A stretch of DNA of 51,100 bases, taken from assembly GCA_028291645.1 (NCBI GenBank), contig JAQGNU010000073.1, positions 1 through 51,100 of the forward strand. The letters are read 5' to 3'. This DNA is from Nevskia sp. (GTDB taxonomy: Bacteria > Pseudomonadota > Gammaproteobacteria > Nevskiales > Nevskiaceae). Shown here piece by piece: positions 17,975 through 26,097 of the stretch (position 1 is the first letter of the stretch; every line of letters starts with the position of its first letter). The notes under the pieces are model-generated. The model had not been told where the DNA came from and searched no databases. It saw only the letters and a list, made by a program, of their open reading frames with translations. The translations under genes and the position numbers were made by a program.

Positions 17975-18646
17975 CTACGGCGTATCGAAGCCGCGGTCGG
18001 TGCTTTCGACGTCGCTGACGCGGCCGTTCTGCAGCGTCACCTCGCGCAGCAGCTGGCTTGAACCGAAGTTGTAGACCCAGTGCTCGAGATAGACCGGCTG
18101 CACCGGGTTGAAGCCGGGATACGCGTAGTTGCGGCCATTGCGCTGGATCGGCAGGCCCTGCAACACATTTTCGGCGCGTTTGCTGGCAGGTTCGCCACAT
18201 TCGGCCAGCAGGCGGTATTTCGACATGCCGGTGACGATCGCGGAGGCGGCGCAGCGGCCGTCGCCGGAGCCGTAGAAACCATAGCCGTCGGTCTGCACGT
18301 CGATCAGCCTATCGTTGCGGAACTTGAGCACCTGCAGCAGGCGACTCGGACCGAAGTTGTAGTACCAGACCTCGACGTCGGCGGCATAACCGCCGTACGC
18401 AGGCTGCGTAAAGAACCACTGATCGCGATAGGCCGGTTCGCCGCAGGTGGCGGCGACCTCGGCGGCGATCGCCTCGACGCTGACCAGCCGCGAGCCGCAG
18501 CGCAGCGTATCGCTGGCCTGCACGCGCGGAGCGCTGAACAGCGACAGCGCCGTCAGCATCGTCAGCGCCAGTGTTAACGCCAGCTTATTGGGCGCGAATC
18601 GCACAGACGCACCCGCTAGACTCGGGGCCATTACACTCTGTGCCAT
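17975..18646 (-). CDS. DUF2845 domain-containing exported protein
   Basis: 223 residues with a hydrophobic signal segment (LALTLALTMLTALSLFS) and probable cleavage near VQAS. The mature part contains two repeats of the same unit: WYYNFGPSRLLQVLKFRNDRL and HWVYNFGSSQLLREVTLQNGR, each followed by a DV...GF ending. This duplicated layout is the DUF2845 pattern. Function unknown; periplasmic location inferred. I start at the ATG at 18644-18646, which has AAGG about eight bases upstream and avoids overlap with the divergent dsbD start at 18672. Confidence 0.75.
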   Translation of the reverse strand: MAQSVMAPSLAGASVRFAPNKLALTLALTMLTALSLFSAPRVQASDTLRCGSRLVSVEAIAAEVAATCGEPAYRDQWFFTQPAYGGYAADVEVWYYNFGPSRLLQVLKFRNDRLIDVQTDGYGFYGSGDGRCAASAIVTGMSKYRLLAECGEPASKRAENVLQGLPIQRNGRNYAYPGFNPVQPVYLEHWVYNFGSSQLLREVTLQNGRVSDVESTDRGFDTP

Positions 18647-18671
18647 ATTTTTTGCCTTCGAGCCTTCAAGC

Positions 18672-20777
18672 ATGCCTCGCATCACCCACTCCGCACTGTT
18701 CGCCTTGGCGCTCGCGCTGCCGCTTGCCGCGCTCGCCGAGCCGGTGGCGAGCGATCACCTGGAAGCCGAACTGGTGGCCGAAACCAGCGCGCTCGCGGTC
18801 GACGCCGACAACTGGCTGGCGCTGCGTATCAAGCCCGAAGACGGCTGGCATGTCTACTGGCGCAATCCGGGCGATTCCGGTCTGCCGACCGGCATCGACT
18901 GGCAGCTGCCGCCGGACCTCAGCACGGGCGAATTGCAATGGCCGTATCCGCAACTCACGCGGCTCGGCGACATCGTCAACTATGGTTATGGCGAAGAGAC
19001 GCTGCTGCCGGTGCTGCTGCATGTCGGCAGCAGCACCCAGGGTGAGCGCTTCGAGATCAAAGGCAAGGCGCACTGGCTGGTGTGCAAAGACGTCTGCATT
19101 CCCGGCAGTGCGCAACTGAGTCTGACACTGCCGCGCGCGCAGGATGATGCGCCGGCGATCGATCCGAAATGGCGCGACGCCTTCGCCAAGGCGCGCAAGC
19201 AGTTGCCGCAGCCGGCACCAGCGGATTGGTCGGTGCATTTCGCCGCACAGAACGACGATTTCTCGCTCGGCATCAGCGGCGCGCATCTGTCGGCCGGCGG
19301 CGCGATCGAGTTCTTCCCGTATGCCAGCGATCTGCTGAACCATTCGGCGCCGCCGCGGCTCGCCAATCAGGCCGAGCATGGTCTGCGGCTGTCGCAAAAA
19401 CTCAGCGACGCTTTCGTCAAGGCCCCCGAGCAGGTCGACGGCGTGCTGGTGGTGCACGACGGCGACGCCACCAAGGCCTGGGAACTGCACGCCACGCCCG
19501 GCAGCGTGACGCCGGTGCCGTTGTCAGCAGCCAGGCCCACAGCGATAGCGATGGCCGAAGTACCGGCACCGCGCGGCGGACTGCCGCTGATTCTGCTGTT
19601 CGCCGTGCTCGGCGGCTTGATCCTGAATCTGATGCCCTGCGTGTTCCCGATGCTGTCGATCAAGGCGATCAGCGTGCTCGAAGGGCGCGGCAAAGTACCG
19701 CGCGTGCAGCGCGGCCATGCGCTCGCCTACACCAGCGGCGTGATGCTGACGTTCGCCGGGCTGGCCGGCCTGCTGCTGTTGCTGCGCAGCAGCGGCGAGG
19801 CGGTCGGCTGGGGGTTCCAGTTGCAGCAGCCCGCGTTTGTCGCCGGGCTCGCCTATCTGTTTTTCGCGATGGGGCTGTCGATGTCCGGCGTCGTCAATTT
19901 CGGCACCCGCCTAATGGGCGTGGGCCAGTCGCTGACCACCGACAGCGGTTTCCGCGGCTCGTTCTTCACCGGCGTGCTGGCGGTTGCAGTAGCGAGTCCC
20001 TGCACGGCGCCGTTCATGGGCACCGCGCTGGGCTACGCGCTGGCACAACCAGCAGCGATCGCGATCGCGGTGTTCTTGGCGCTGGGCCTGGGTCTGGCGC
20101 TGCCGTTCCTGCTGATCGGTTTCTTCCCGCGTCTCGGCGCCTTCCTGCCGCGGCCGGGCGCGTGGATGGAAACCTTCAAGCAGCTGATGGCGTTTCCGCT
20201 GTATCTGACCGTGATTGGCCTGCTGTGGGTGCTCGGCGGACTCACCGATCGCGACGGCATGACCATCGCGATGCTTGGTTTGACATTGATCGCGCTGGCG
20301 CTGTGGCTGTGGCATCGCCAAGGCTGGTTTGCTACAACAATCAAAGCAGCGAGCGTGGTGCTGGCGATCGCACTGCTGGCCGCACCGCAGATCCGGCTAC
20401 ACGCCGCAGGCAGCGCGACCGATGCGCGTGCCGCGAGTGCCGCCGCCGCGCACGAACCCTGGTCGGAACAGAAAGTCGCGGATTTGCGCGCGCAGGGCAA
20501 GACCGTATTCGTCAACTTCACCGCCGACTGGTGCATCACCTGCAAGGTCAACGAGCGCGTCGCACTGGCTTCGTCTGCGGTGACGCAGGCGTTCGCCGCC
20601 GATGACGTGACTTGGCTCGAAGGCGACTGGACACGCAACGATCCGGCGATCACGCAGCTGCTAACGCAGTTCGGCCGCTCCGGCGTACCGCTGTATCTGG
20701 TCTATGTGAAAGGCGGCGAGCCGAAAGTGTTGCCGCAGCTATTGACACCCGGCATCGTCATCGATGCCTTGAAGTAG
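18672..20777 (+). CDS. dsbD: Thiol:disulfide interchange protein, DsbD/ScsB family
   Basis: 701 residues. The protein carries electrons from cytoplasmic thioredoxin across the inner membrane to periplasmic partners. A signal peptide (ALALPLAALAE) is followed by a periplasmic domain with a cysteine pair in WLVCKDVCIPG, then about eight membrane segments with MPCVFPMLSIKA and SPCTAPFMG (the two membrane cysteines). The C-terminal thioredoxin domain has FTADWCITCKVNE. The WLVCxxxCIP form in the N-terminal domain is closer to ScsB than to classic DsbD, so ScsB-type is a fair alternative name. A secreted thioredoxin-like protein follows 37 bases downstream and is a likely partner. Confidence 0.88.
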   Translation: MPRITHSALFALALALPLAALAEPVASDHLEAELVAETSALAVDADNWLALRIKPEDGWHVYWRNPGDSGLPTGIDWQLPPDLSTGELQWPYPQLTRLGDIVNYGYGEETLLPVLLHVGSSTQGERFEIKGKAHWLVCKDVCIPGSAQLSLTLPRAQDDAPAIDPKWRDAFAKARKQLPQPAPADWSVHFAAQNDDFSLGISGAHLSAGGAIEFFPYASDLLNHSAPPRLANQAEHGLRLSQKLSDAFVKAPEQVDGVLVVHDGDATKAWELHATPGSVTPVPLSAARPTAIAMAEVPAPRGGLPLILLFAVLGGLILNLMPCVFPMLSIKAISVLEGRGKVPRVQRGHALAYTSGVMLTFAGLAGLLLLLRSSGEAVGWGFQLQQPAFVAGLAYLFFAMGLSMSGVVNFGTRLMGVGQSLTTDSGFRGSFFTGVLAVAVASPCTAPFMGTALGYALAQPAAIAIAVFLALGLGLALPFLLIGFFPRLGAFLPRPGAWMETFKQLMAFPLYLTVIGLLWVLGGLTDRDGMTIAMLGLTLIALALWLWHRQGWFATTIKAASVVLAIALLAAPQIRLHAAGSATDARAASAAAAHEPWSEQKVADLRAQGKTVFVNFTADWCITCKVNERVALASSAVTQAFAADDVTWLEGDWTRNDPAITQLLTQFGRSGVPLYLVYVKGGEPKVLPQLLTPGIVIDALK

Positions 20778-20814
20778 CACGCGTCCGATTGCAGGCCAAG
20801 GCAGGAGACGACTC

Positions 20815-21432
20815 ATGAGCAAGCAACTGTCATTACGTGGATTCGCCAGCGCGCTGCTGCTGACCGCGACCAGCGCGCTGGCGTTCGCCGACGCGCCGAA
20901 AGTCGGCCAGCCGGCACCGACCTTCAGCGCGACCGACAGCAACGGCAAAACCGTTTCGCTGGCCGATTTCAAGGGCAAGATCGTCGTGCTGGAATGGACC
21001 AACGACGGCTGTCCGTTCGTGCAGCACTACTACACGCGCGGCAACATGCAGGCGCTGCAGAAGGAATTCACCGCCAAGGGCGTGGTCTGGCTGTCGGTGA
21101 TTTCGTCCGCAGCCGGCGGCCAGGGCTATGCCGACGGCGCACGCGCCAATCAGCTCACGCAGACACGCGGTGCGGCACCGACTGCAGTGCTGCTCGATCC
21201 GAAAGGTCAGCTCGGCCATCGCTACGACGCCAAGACCACGCCGGACATGTTTGTCATCGACGCCGACGGCAAGCTGGTGTATGCCGGCGCGATCGACAGC
21301 ATTGCCAGCAGCGATCCCGACGACATCGCCAAGGCGCAGCCGTACGTGAAAGTCGCGCTCGAAGCGACGCTTGCCGGCAAGCCGGTGACGACGGCGCTCA
21401 CCCAGTCTTACGGCTGCTCGATCAAATACTGA
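20815..21432 (+). CDS. Exported thioredoxin-like / PRX-like protein
   Basis: 205 residues with a signal peptide ending AFAD. The thioredoxin-fold core matches the AhpC/TSA PRX-like group: GQPAPTFSATDSNGK, then LEWTNDGCPFVQHYY with a single cysteine where CxxC would be, and TPDMFVIDADGKLVYAGAID. A second cysteine lies in the C-terminal YGCSIKY. AGGAGA precedes the ATG. Being directly downstream of the DsbD/ScsB gene suggests it receives electrons from that protein in the periplasm. Exact substrate unknown. Confidence 0.85.
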   Translation: MSKQLSLRGFASALLLTATSALAFADAPKVGQPAPTFSATDSNGKTVSLADFKGKIVVLEWTNDGCPFVQHYYTRGNMQALQKEFTAKGVVWLSVISSAAGGQGYADGARANQLTQTRGAAPTAVLLDPKGQLGHRYDAKTTPDMFVIDADGKLVYAGAIDSIASSDPDDIAKAQPYVKVALEATLAGKPVTTALTQSYGCSIKY

Positions 21433-21450
21433 ACAAGTATTGAAGGCGCC

Positions 21451-22353
21451 TCAGGGCTTCGGCTTCGCTGCGACGGGCGCCGGCGAAGTCGCCACCGGCA
21501 TTGCAAGCGGCGGCGCCACGCCAACCGGTTCCTTGCTCGGATGTTGTGCTGCAATCTTGCCGATCGCCGCCGCCACCATTTTTTGCAGCGCTTCTTCGAC
21601 CGGCGTGTTCTTGAAGAAGCCGACCAGATTGCCCGGCAGCGGGATGTAGCCGAAATTGCCGCCGGCGAGGCCGGCGAGCTTGAGGCCGTACTTGGTGTTC
21701 TTGCCCTCGACGCCTTCCGACGCCAGGATGCGGCCGGTCGCGACGTCGATCACGCGCAGTTCCATCGCGACAAAGCCGCGCTTGAAACTGAGATTGAGGA
21801 TCGCTGCACCGTTGCTGAAACTGCCCAGCGGAATCGGGATCGGAATGGCGCCGCCTTCCTTGCCGACGCCGGCGTCGAACGCGGTGATCGCGCCGACCAC
21901 CAGCAGCTCAGCACCTTCCAACTGGCCGAGCGGAATGCGCGTCGCATCGCCGACGCGCGCCGACTGCGAGAATTCCTGCTCGCTGGTGGCGTCGTCGAGA
22001 TTCTGCCGCTCCAGCACGATGAACTGTCCGGTGTCGAACAGCTCGGTGGTGATCATGTCGCGGATGCCGTGGGTGATGCTGTCGGCGTTGAGCTGCTGAT
22101 CCTGCGGCTTGTCGGCGTTGATGATGACGAGCTGCTTGGGAATCGACTGCGGCTTCAGCGGATCGGTCTTGTCGATGATCTGACCGACCGCGACGCGGTA
22201 CTTGATGCCGTTGGCCGCCTCGGCACGCGCCTGCGTGATGGTCTGTCCGCCGGCGCCCTTGGTGACCTGCGTGCCGCTGCACGCGGCCACGCACAGCGCC
22301 AGCATCGCCAGCCCAACCGCGCGCCAAGCAGCGGCGCTAGAACCCCTTGCCAC
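21451..22353 (-). CDS. CsgG-family lipoprotein (first of two tandem paralogs by position, second in transcription)
   Basis: 300 residues. The signal sequence ends in a lipobox (LCVAACSG). The CsgG-like body has ITQARAEAANGIKYRVAVGQI, FDTGQFIVLERQNLDD, IPLGQLEGAELLVVGAITAF and VIDVATGRILASEGV. The C-terminus is Pro/Ala rich. Start is GTG at 22353; an in-frame stop lies just upstream. The CsgG fold is known from curli secretion pores and from LpoB-type envelope proteins; no curli genes are present here, so the role is unknown. It lies 19 bases after the stop of the paralog at 22373-23044 and is probably co-transcribed. Confidence 0.82.
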   Translation of the reverse strand: MARGSSAAAWRAVGLAMLALCVAACSGTQVTKGAGGQTITQARAEAANGIKYRVAVGQIIDKTDPLKPQSIPKQLVIINADKPQDQQLNADSITHGIRDMITTELFDTGQFIVLERQNLDDATSEQEFSQSARVGDATRIPLGQLEGAELLVVGAITAFDAGVGKEGGAIPIPIPLGSFSNGAAILNLSFKRGFVAMELRVIDVATGRILASEGVEGKNTKYGLKLAGLAGGNFGYIPLPGNLVGFFKNTPVEEALQKMVAAAIGKIAAQHPSKEPVGVAPPLAMPVATSPAPVAAKPKP

Positions 22354-22372
22354 GGGAACGTATCGTCAGCCG

Positions 22373-23044
22373 CTAGCCGAGCTTATTGCTGACGATGTAA
22401 TTGACTGCGGTCTCGATGCAGTTGCGGATCGCCTGTTCCATCGGCGTCTTGCTGTACGCGCCGAGGCCGACCGGCAGCGTGCCCGGCGTAAAGATGATGC
22501 CGACGCTGTTGCTGGCCGAAGTACCGTTGACGGTGGTGGCGTTGACCACGCGACCGCTGGCCGCATCGAGGATGCGCAGGTTGATCGTCACGCAAGCCTG
22601 ATTGCCGGAATAGATGATGATCGAACCGCCGCTGCAGTGTTCCTCGAACGCGGTGACGGTGCCGCGAATCAGCAGCTGCGCGCCTTCGAGCTGGCCGATC
22701 GGTGCCGCGGTGTCCTTGCGGAAGCGGCCGCTATTGGCGAGATCCTGTTCCTGCGTGACTTCGTTCAGATGCTCACGCTCCAGCACGATGAAGCGATTGG
22801 TGTTGACCAGCGCATCGGCCAGCATGTCGGCCATGCCGCCGCCGATGCCGCTGCGTCCCGCGGCGGCATAGTCGAAGGCGCTGATGGCGATGCGATATTT
22901 CGGCCCGTTGTAGGCTTCCGCGCGCGCCTGCGAAATGGTCGGCCCGTTGGGATTGCTGACCACGGTGGCGGTGCTAGTGCAAGCGGCCAGCCACAGCAGC
23001 ACGGCGACGACGGGCAGACGGAACATCGAAATCGAAAGGCGCAT
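22373..23044 (-). CDS. CsgG-family lipoprotein, shorter paralog
   Basis: 223 residues. The lipoprotein signal ends LAACTS. It shares the core blocks of its neighbour: ISQARAEAYNGPKYRIAISAF, NTNRFIVLEREHLNEVT, APIGQLEGAQLLIRGTVTAF and ILDAASGRVVNATTV. GGGAG precedes the ATG by about seven bases. The pair probably arose by tandem duplication and may form a hetero-oligomeric outer-membrane assembly. Function unknown. Confidence 0.82.
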   Translation of the reverse strand: MRLSISMFRLPVVAVLLWLAACTSTATVVSNPNGPTISQARAEAYNGPKYRIAISAFDYAAAGRSGIGGGMADMLADALVNTNRFIVLEREHLNEVTQEQDLANSGRFRKDTAAPIGQLEGAQLLIRGTVTAFEEHCSGGSIIIYSGNQACVTINLRILDAASGRVVNATTVNGTSASNSVGIIFTPGTLPVGLGAYSKTPMEQAIRNCIETAVNYIVSNKLG

Positions 23045-23207
23045 GGAACACTCCCTTGGCGGATTGCCGCGTCAATTCAGCGGCTGCGATCGGCAGCCGA
23101 AACCGGAGGAAATCTTAGCGGATCGCCCAGCGCCGCGCGGCGACCTCGATCATATTGATGGTCCCGGCAATTTGGACATTCGGCGGCCGGATCAATAGAT
23201 TGCCGGC

Positions 23208-24191
23208 ATGATCCAAACTGCAAACCCAGATCCCAGCCTGATCCGACTCGCACTGCATGGCGGCGCCGGCGACCTTGCCGACGGCGACAATGACTTGATG
23301 CGCCAGTCACGTCACGCGCTGCGCCAGATCGCCGAGGACGTGTGTGCCGAGCTGCGCCGCGGGGTCGCTGCACTCGACGCGGTGACGCTGGCGGTCGAAC
23401 GGCTCGAGCAATGCCCGCTGTTCAACGCCGGCATCGGCGCGGTGCTGAATCGCGACGGCCAGCCGGAACTCGACGCCGCGGTGATGCGCGGTGCGGATCG
23501 CGGCTGCGGCGCGGTCGCCTCGGTGTCGCGCGTGCAAAGCCCGGTGCGGCTGGCGCGCGCGGTGATGGAACAGACCCCGCACGTGCTGTTCTGCGGCAGC
23601 GGCGCCGAACAGCTGGCGCGCGCGCTGGGCCTGACGATGGTCGAGCCGGCGTACTTCATCACGCCGCTGCGCCTGCAGCAGCTTGAGCACGCGCGGCGGC
23701 GCGGCGCGATCTCGCTGGATCACGACACTGGCGCTGATGCCGCGGCGGTGAGCAGCGATAGCGGTGGCGGCTTCGGCACCGTCGGCGCGGTCGCGCGCGA
23801 TGCCTATGGCCGGCTCGCCGCCGCCACTTCCACCGGTGGACTCACCAACAAATTGCCGGGGCGCATCGGCGACACGCCGCTGATCGGCGTCGGCACCTTC
23901 GCCGACGATCGCAGTTGTGCGATCTCCTGCACCGGCACCGGCGAAGCCTTCATCAAGGCCGGCTTCGCGCAAGCGATCCATGCACGCATGGCCTGGCACG
24001 ATTGGGATCTGCAGCGCGCCTGCAGCGAAGCGCTCGCCAGCGTGCAGGGCTACGGCGGCCGCGGCGGCTGCATCGCGATCGCCCGCGACGGCAGCTTGCA
24101 ACTGCCGTTCAATTCGAACGCGATGTATCGCGCCTGGAGCGCAGCCGACGGCCGCGTTCATGTCGCGGTGCGCGCGGATGACGCCGACTGA
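23208..24191 (+). CDS. iaaA: Isoaspartyl peptidase / L-asparaginase (Ntn hydrolase)
   Basis: 327 residues. N-terminal-nucleophile amidohydrolase that cleaves isoaspartyl dipeptides and asparagine. The start ALHGGAG is typical. Autocleavage is expected at GGFGTVGAVA, freeing the catalytic Thr. Substrate-binding blocks are ATSTGGLTNKLPGRIGDTPLIG and ISCTGTGEAFI. The C-terminal PFNSNAMYR is also conserved in the family. It stands alone, divergent from the CsgG pair and converging on the cyclase with a 22-base gap. Confidence 0.93.
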   Translation: MIQTANPDPSLIRLALHGGAGDLADGDNDLMRQSRHALRQIAEDVCAELRRGVAALDAVTLAVERLEQCPLFNAGIGAVLNRDGQPELDAAVMRGADRGCGAVASVSRVQSPVRLARAVMEQTPHVLFCGSGAEQLARALGLTMVEPAYFITPLRLQQLEHARRRGAISLDHDTGADAAAVSSDSGGGFGTVGAVARDAYGRLAAATSTGGLTNKLPGRIGDTPLIGVGTFADDRSCAISCTGTGEAFIKAGFAQAIHARMAWHDWDLQRACSEALASVQGYGGRGGCIAIARDGSLQLPFNSNAMYRAWSAADGRVHVAVRADDAD

Positions 24192-24213
24192 TACACCGGC
24201 GACTACGAAGACT

Positions 24214-25578
24214 CTAGCCCGGCGCGATCAGCGAAGGCCGCGCGCTGTTGGCATCGACCGCCGCAGCGCGCGCAGGTTCGGCATTGCTCGGCGGCAGTGC
24301 AAACAGTGCAACCCGATCGGCGAAGCCTTTCACTGCGATCGGCGGACGCAGCTCCAACAATTCATCGACTGCCAGCTCGCGCGTGCGCGCGTCGACCAGG
24401 ATCTCGCCGTCGCCAGCGTGCTCGCACAGGCGCGAGGCCAGATTCACCGCCGGCCCGACCGCGGTGTATTCGAGCCGCGAGGCCGAGCCGATGACGCCGA
24501 CGGTGACGAAGCCGCTGGCCACGCCCAGGCCGATGCCGAGCCGGTGCCCGGGGCTGCTCCAGCGCTCGGTGACTTCGCGCGCGGTATCGCGCAGGCGCCG
24601 CGCGATGGCGAGGCCGACCGAGGCGTGATTCGGCATCGGAATCGGCGCACCGACCAGCACCAGGATGCCGTCGCCGGCGAAATCCTTGATGGTGCCGCCA
24701 TAGTCGGCGACAACCTGGCCGGCGGCGTCGTAGTAATCGCGCAGCACTTCGATCACGCGCGAACTCGGGTGGGCCTGCGCGTACGCGGTGAAGCCGCGCA
24801 GATCGCTGACCACCGCGGTGATCTCGAGGAAGTTCTGCTGCATCGCGCCTTCGAGCCCACGCTCGCGCACCAGCTCGGCGACCTGGCTCGACAGGAAGCG
24901 CGACATGAACTGTCCGCGCTGACCTTGCAGCACGTAGTACTGCATCGAACCGACCAGGAAAATCATCTCGCCGATCATCACGCTGAGCGACGCCAACTCG
25001 ACCCGCAGCACGAAGCCGGACAACAGGAACGGCGACGCCGCCACCAGCGCCAGCACGCGAATCCGCTCGGCGCGATCGGGGCGGCGGTTGAGCAATAAGG
25101 CGGTGGCGAGCAGACCGGTCAGCGACGCCAGCAGAATCGGCGCGGCGAACAGCCAGAAGCCAGGCCGCTGCAGCGCGGCGGTGCTGTTCAACGCAAACAG
25201 AAAGTCTTCGCTGCGCACCCGCGGAAACAGCAGCGACAGCAGTGCGTACAACAGACCGGCGCCCTGCCCGGCGCGCAGCATGTAGTCGCCGAAGCGGGTA
25301 TCCAGCGCGCGCGCCGGCAGCGTGCGGCGCACGCGCAAAGACCATTCGAGAAATGCGATCAGCGATGCCGCCTCGGGCAAGGCCAGCCAGCCGGAAACCG
25401 GCGACGACGGTGTCGCATGACTGAACGACACCGCATTCAGAATGATCGACAGGCCGAGAAAGCCGAGCGCTGCGCCGAGCGCGCGCGAGGTCGGCGCGCT
25501 GCGGTCCGCCAGCACGAACGCCAGGGCCATGCCAAGGGCCACCAGCGCGACCAGCATCTGCGGCAGAATCAAGCTCAT
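24214..25578 (-). CDS. Membrane class III adenylate/guanylate cyclase
   Basis: 454 residues. The N-terminal half has about six to seven membrane segments (LILPQMLVALVALGMALAF, then several more up to MIGEMIFLVGSMQYYV). The C-terminal half is a class III cyclase domain: VVSDLRGFTAYA (first metal Asp), IKDFAGDGILVLVGAP (second metal Asp), IGLGVASGFVTVGVIGS and YTAVGPAVNLASRL, which carries the transition-state Asn and Arg. It makes a cyclic nucleotide, most likely cAMP. The tail ends in an Ala-rich linker. The membrane part may sense a signal; ligand unknown. Confidence 0.88.
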   Translation of the reverse strand: MSLILPQMLVALVALGMALAFVLADRSAPTSRALGAALGFLGLSIILNAVSFSHATPSSPVSGWLALPEAASLIAFLEWSLRVRRTLPARALDTRFGDYMLRAGQGAGLLYALLSLLFPRVRSEDFLFALNSTAALQRPGFWLFAAPILLASLTGLLATALLLNRRPDRAERIRVLALVAASPFLLSGFVLRVELASLSVMIGEMIFLVGSMQYYVLQGQRGQFMSRFLSSQVAELVRERGLEGAMQQNFLEITAVVSDLRGFTAYAQAHPSSRVIEVLRDYYDAAGQVVADYGGTIKDFAGDGILVLVGAPIPMPNHASVGLAIARRLRDTAREVTERWSSPGHRLGIGLGVASGFVTVGVIGSASRLEYTAVGPAVNLASRLCEHAGDGEILVDARTRELAVDELLELRPPIAVKGFADRVALFALPPSNAEPARAAAVDANSARPSLIAPG

Positions 25579-25956
25579 AGCGATCCAGGTCCAGCGGGCT
25601 TCCGCATGCGGCCATTATGCAAGAGCGGCAATCTCTGTCACCGCCGTCAAGGACCTAAGCACCGGCGCATCGGCCTACCGTTCATCTGCCAATTGCTGCC
25701 GTTGACGGCGGCGACCTGAGAGCGCATTCCGTTGATCGCCGCTTTGTCGTCCGGTTGTCGGCTTGGCCCCCACACGCCGGCCCGGATGCGGTGTACTGCG
25801 TCCACGGAAGCAAACTTCCAGCAAAGGCAGCAACCGAATTTGACGCAGCGGCCCCGACACAAGAGCTGCTGCAGCCACCGAACCCTGAGCCTTGGGCCGC
25901 GACGAACTCACGTTCTTGCGGCCTTTTTTTTGGCCGCGTGTCGGCAATCGCATCGG
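25579..25956. other. Gene-free stretch between cyclase and repeat element
   Basis: No credible gene in 378 bases. The only marked structure is at 25918-25937: GCGGCC, eight T, GGCCGC, a hairpin whose loop is a pure T run. Open frames through it end in the translation of the adjacent palindromic repeat (SFPRRRESS) and are not coding. Confidence 0.5.
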
Positions 25957-26097
25957 CTAAGGAACCTCTGAAGAAGCTGTCATTCCCGCGAAGGCGGGAA
26001 TCTAGTTTCCGTTCAAAGTATTGAGATCGCTGAGAACTGGATGCCCACCTTCGTGGGCATGACGACACGATTTTGATTTATGCAGAGATTCCCTAAG
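25957..26097. repeat. ~140-bp palindromic repeat (REP/MITE-like), copy 1
   Basis: Core 25974-26067 is identical over 94 bases to 33224-33317. It contains two hairpins (ATTCCCGCGAAGGCGGGAAT and TGCCCACCTTCGTGGGCA) that are also imperfect inverted copies of each other. The outer ends form imperfect inverted repeats (CTAAGGAACCTCTG and CAGAGATTCCCTAAG). CTAAG occurs at both edges. The right end overlaps the stop codon of the kef gene. Confidence 0.85.

Noticed and set aside
25755..26024. Open frame ending in SFPRRRESS
   Set aside because: The C-terminus is the translation of the palindromic repeat, a familiar artefact, and the rest has no recognisable features.
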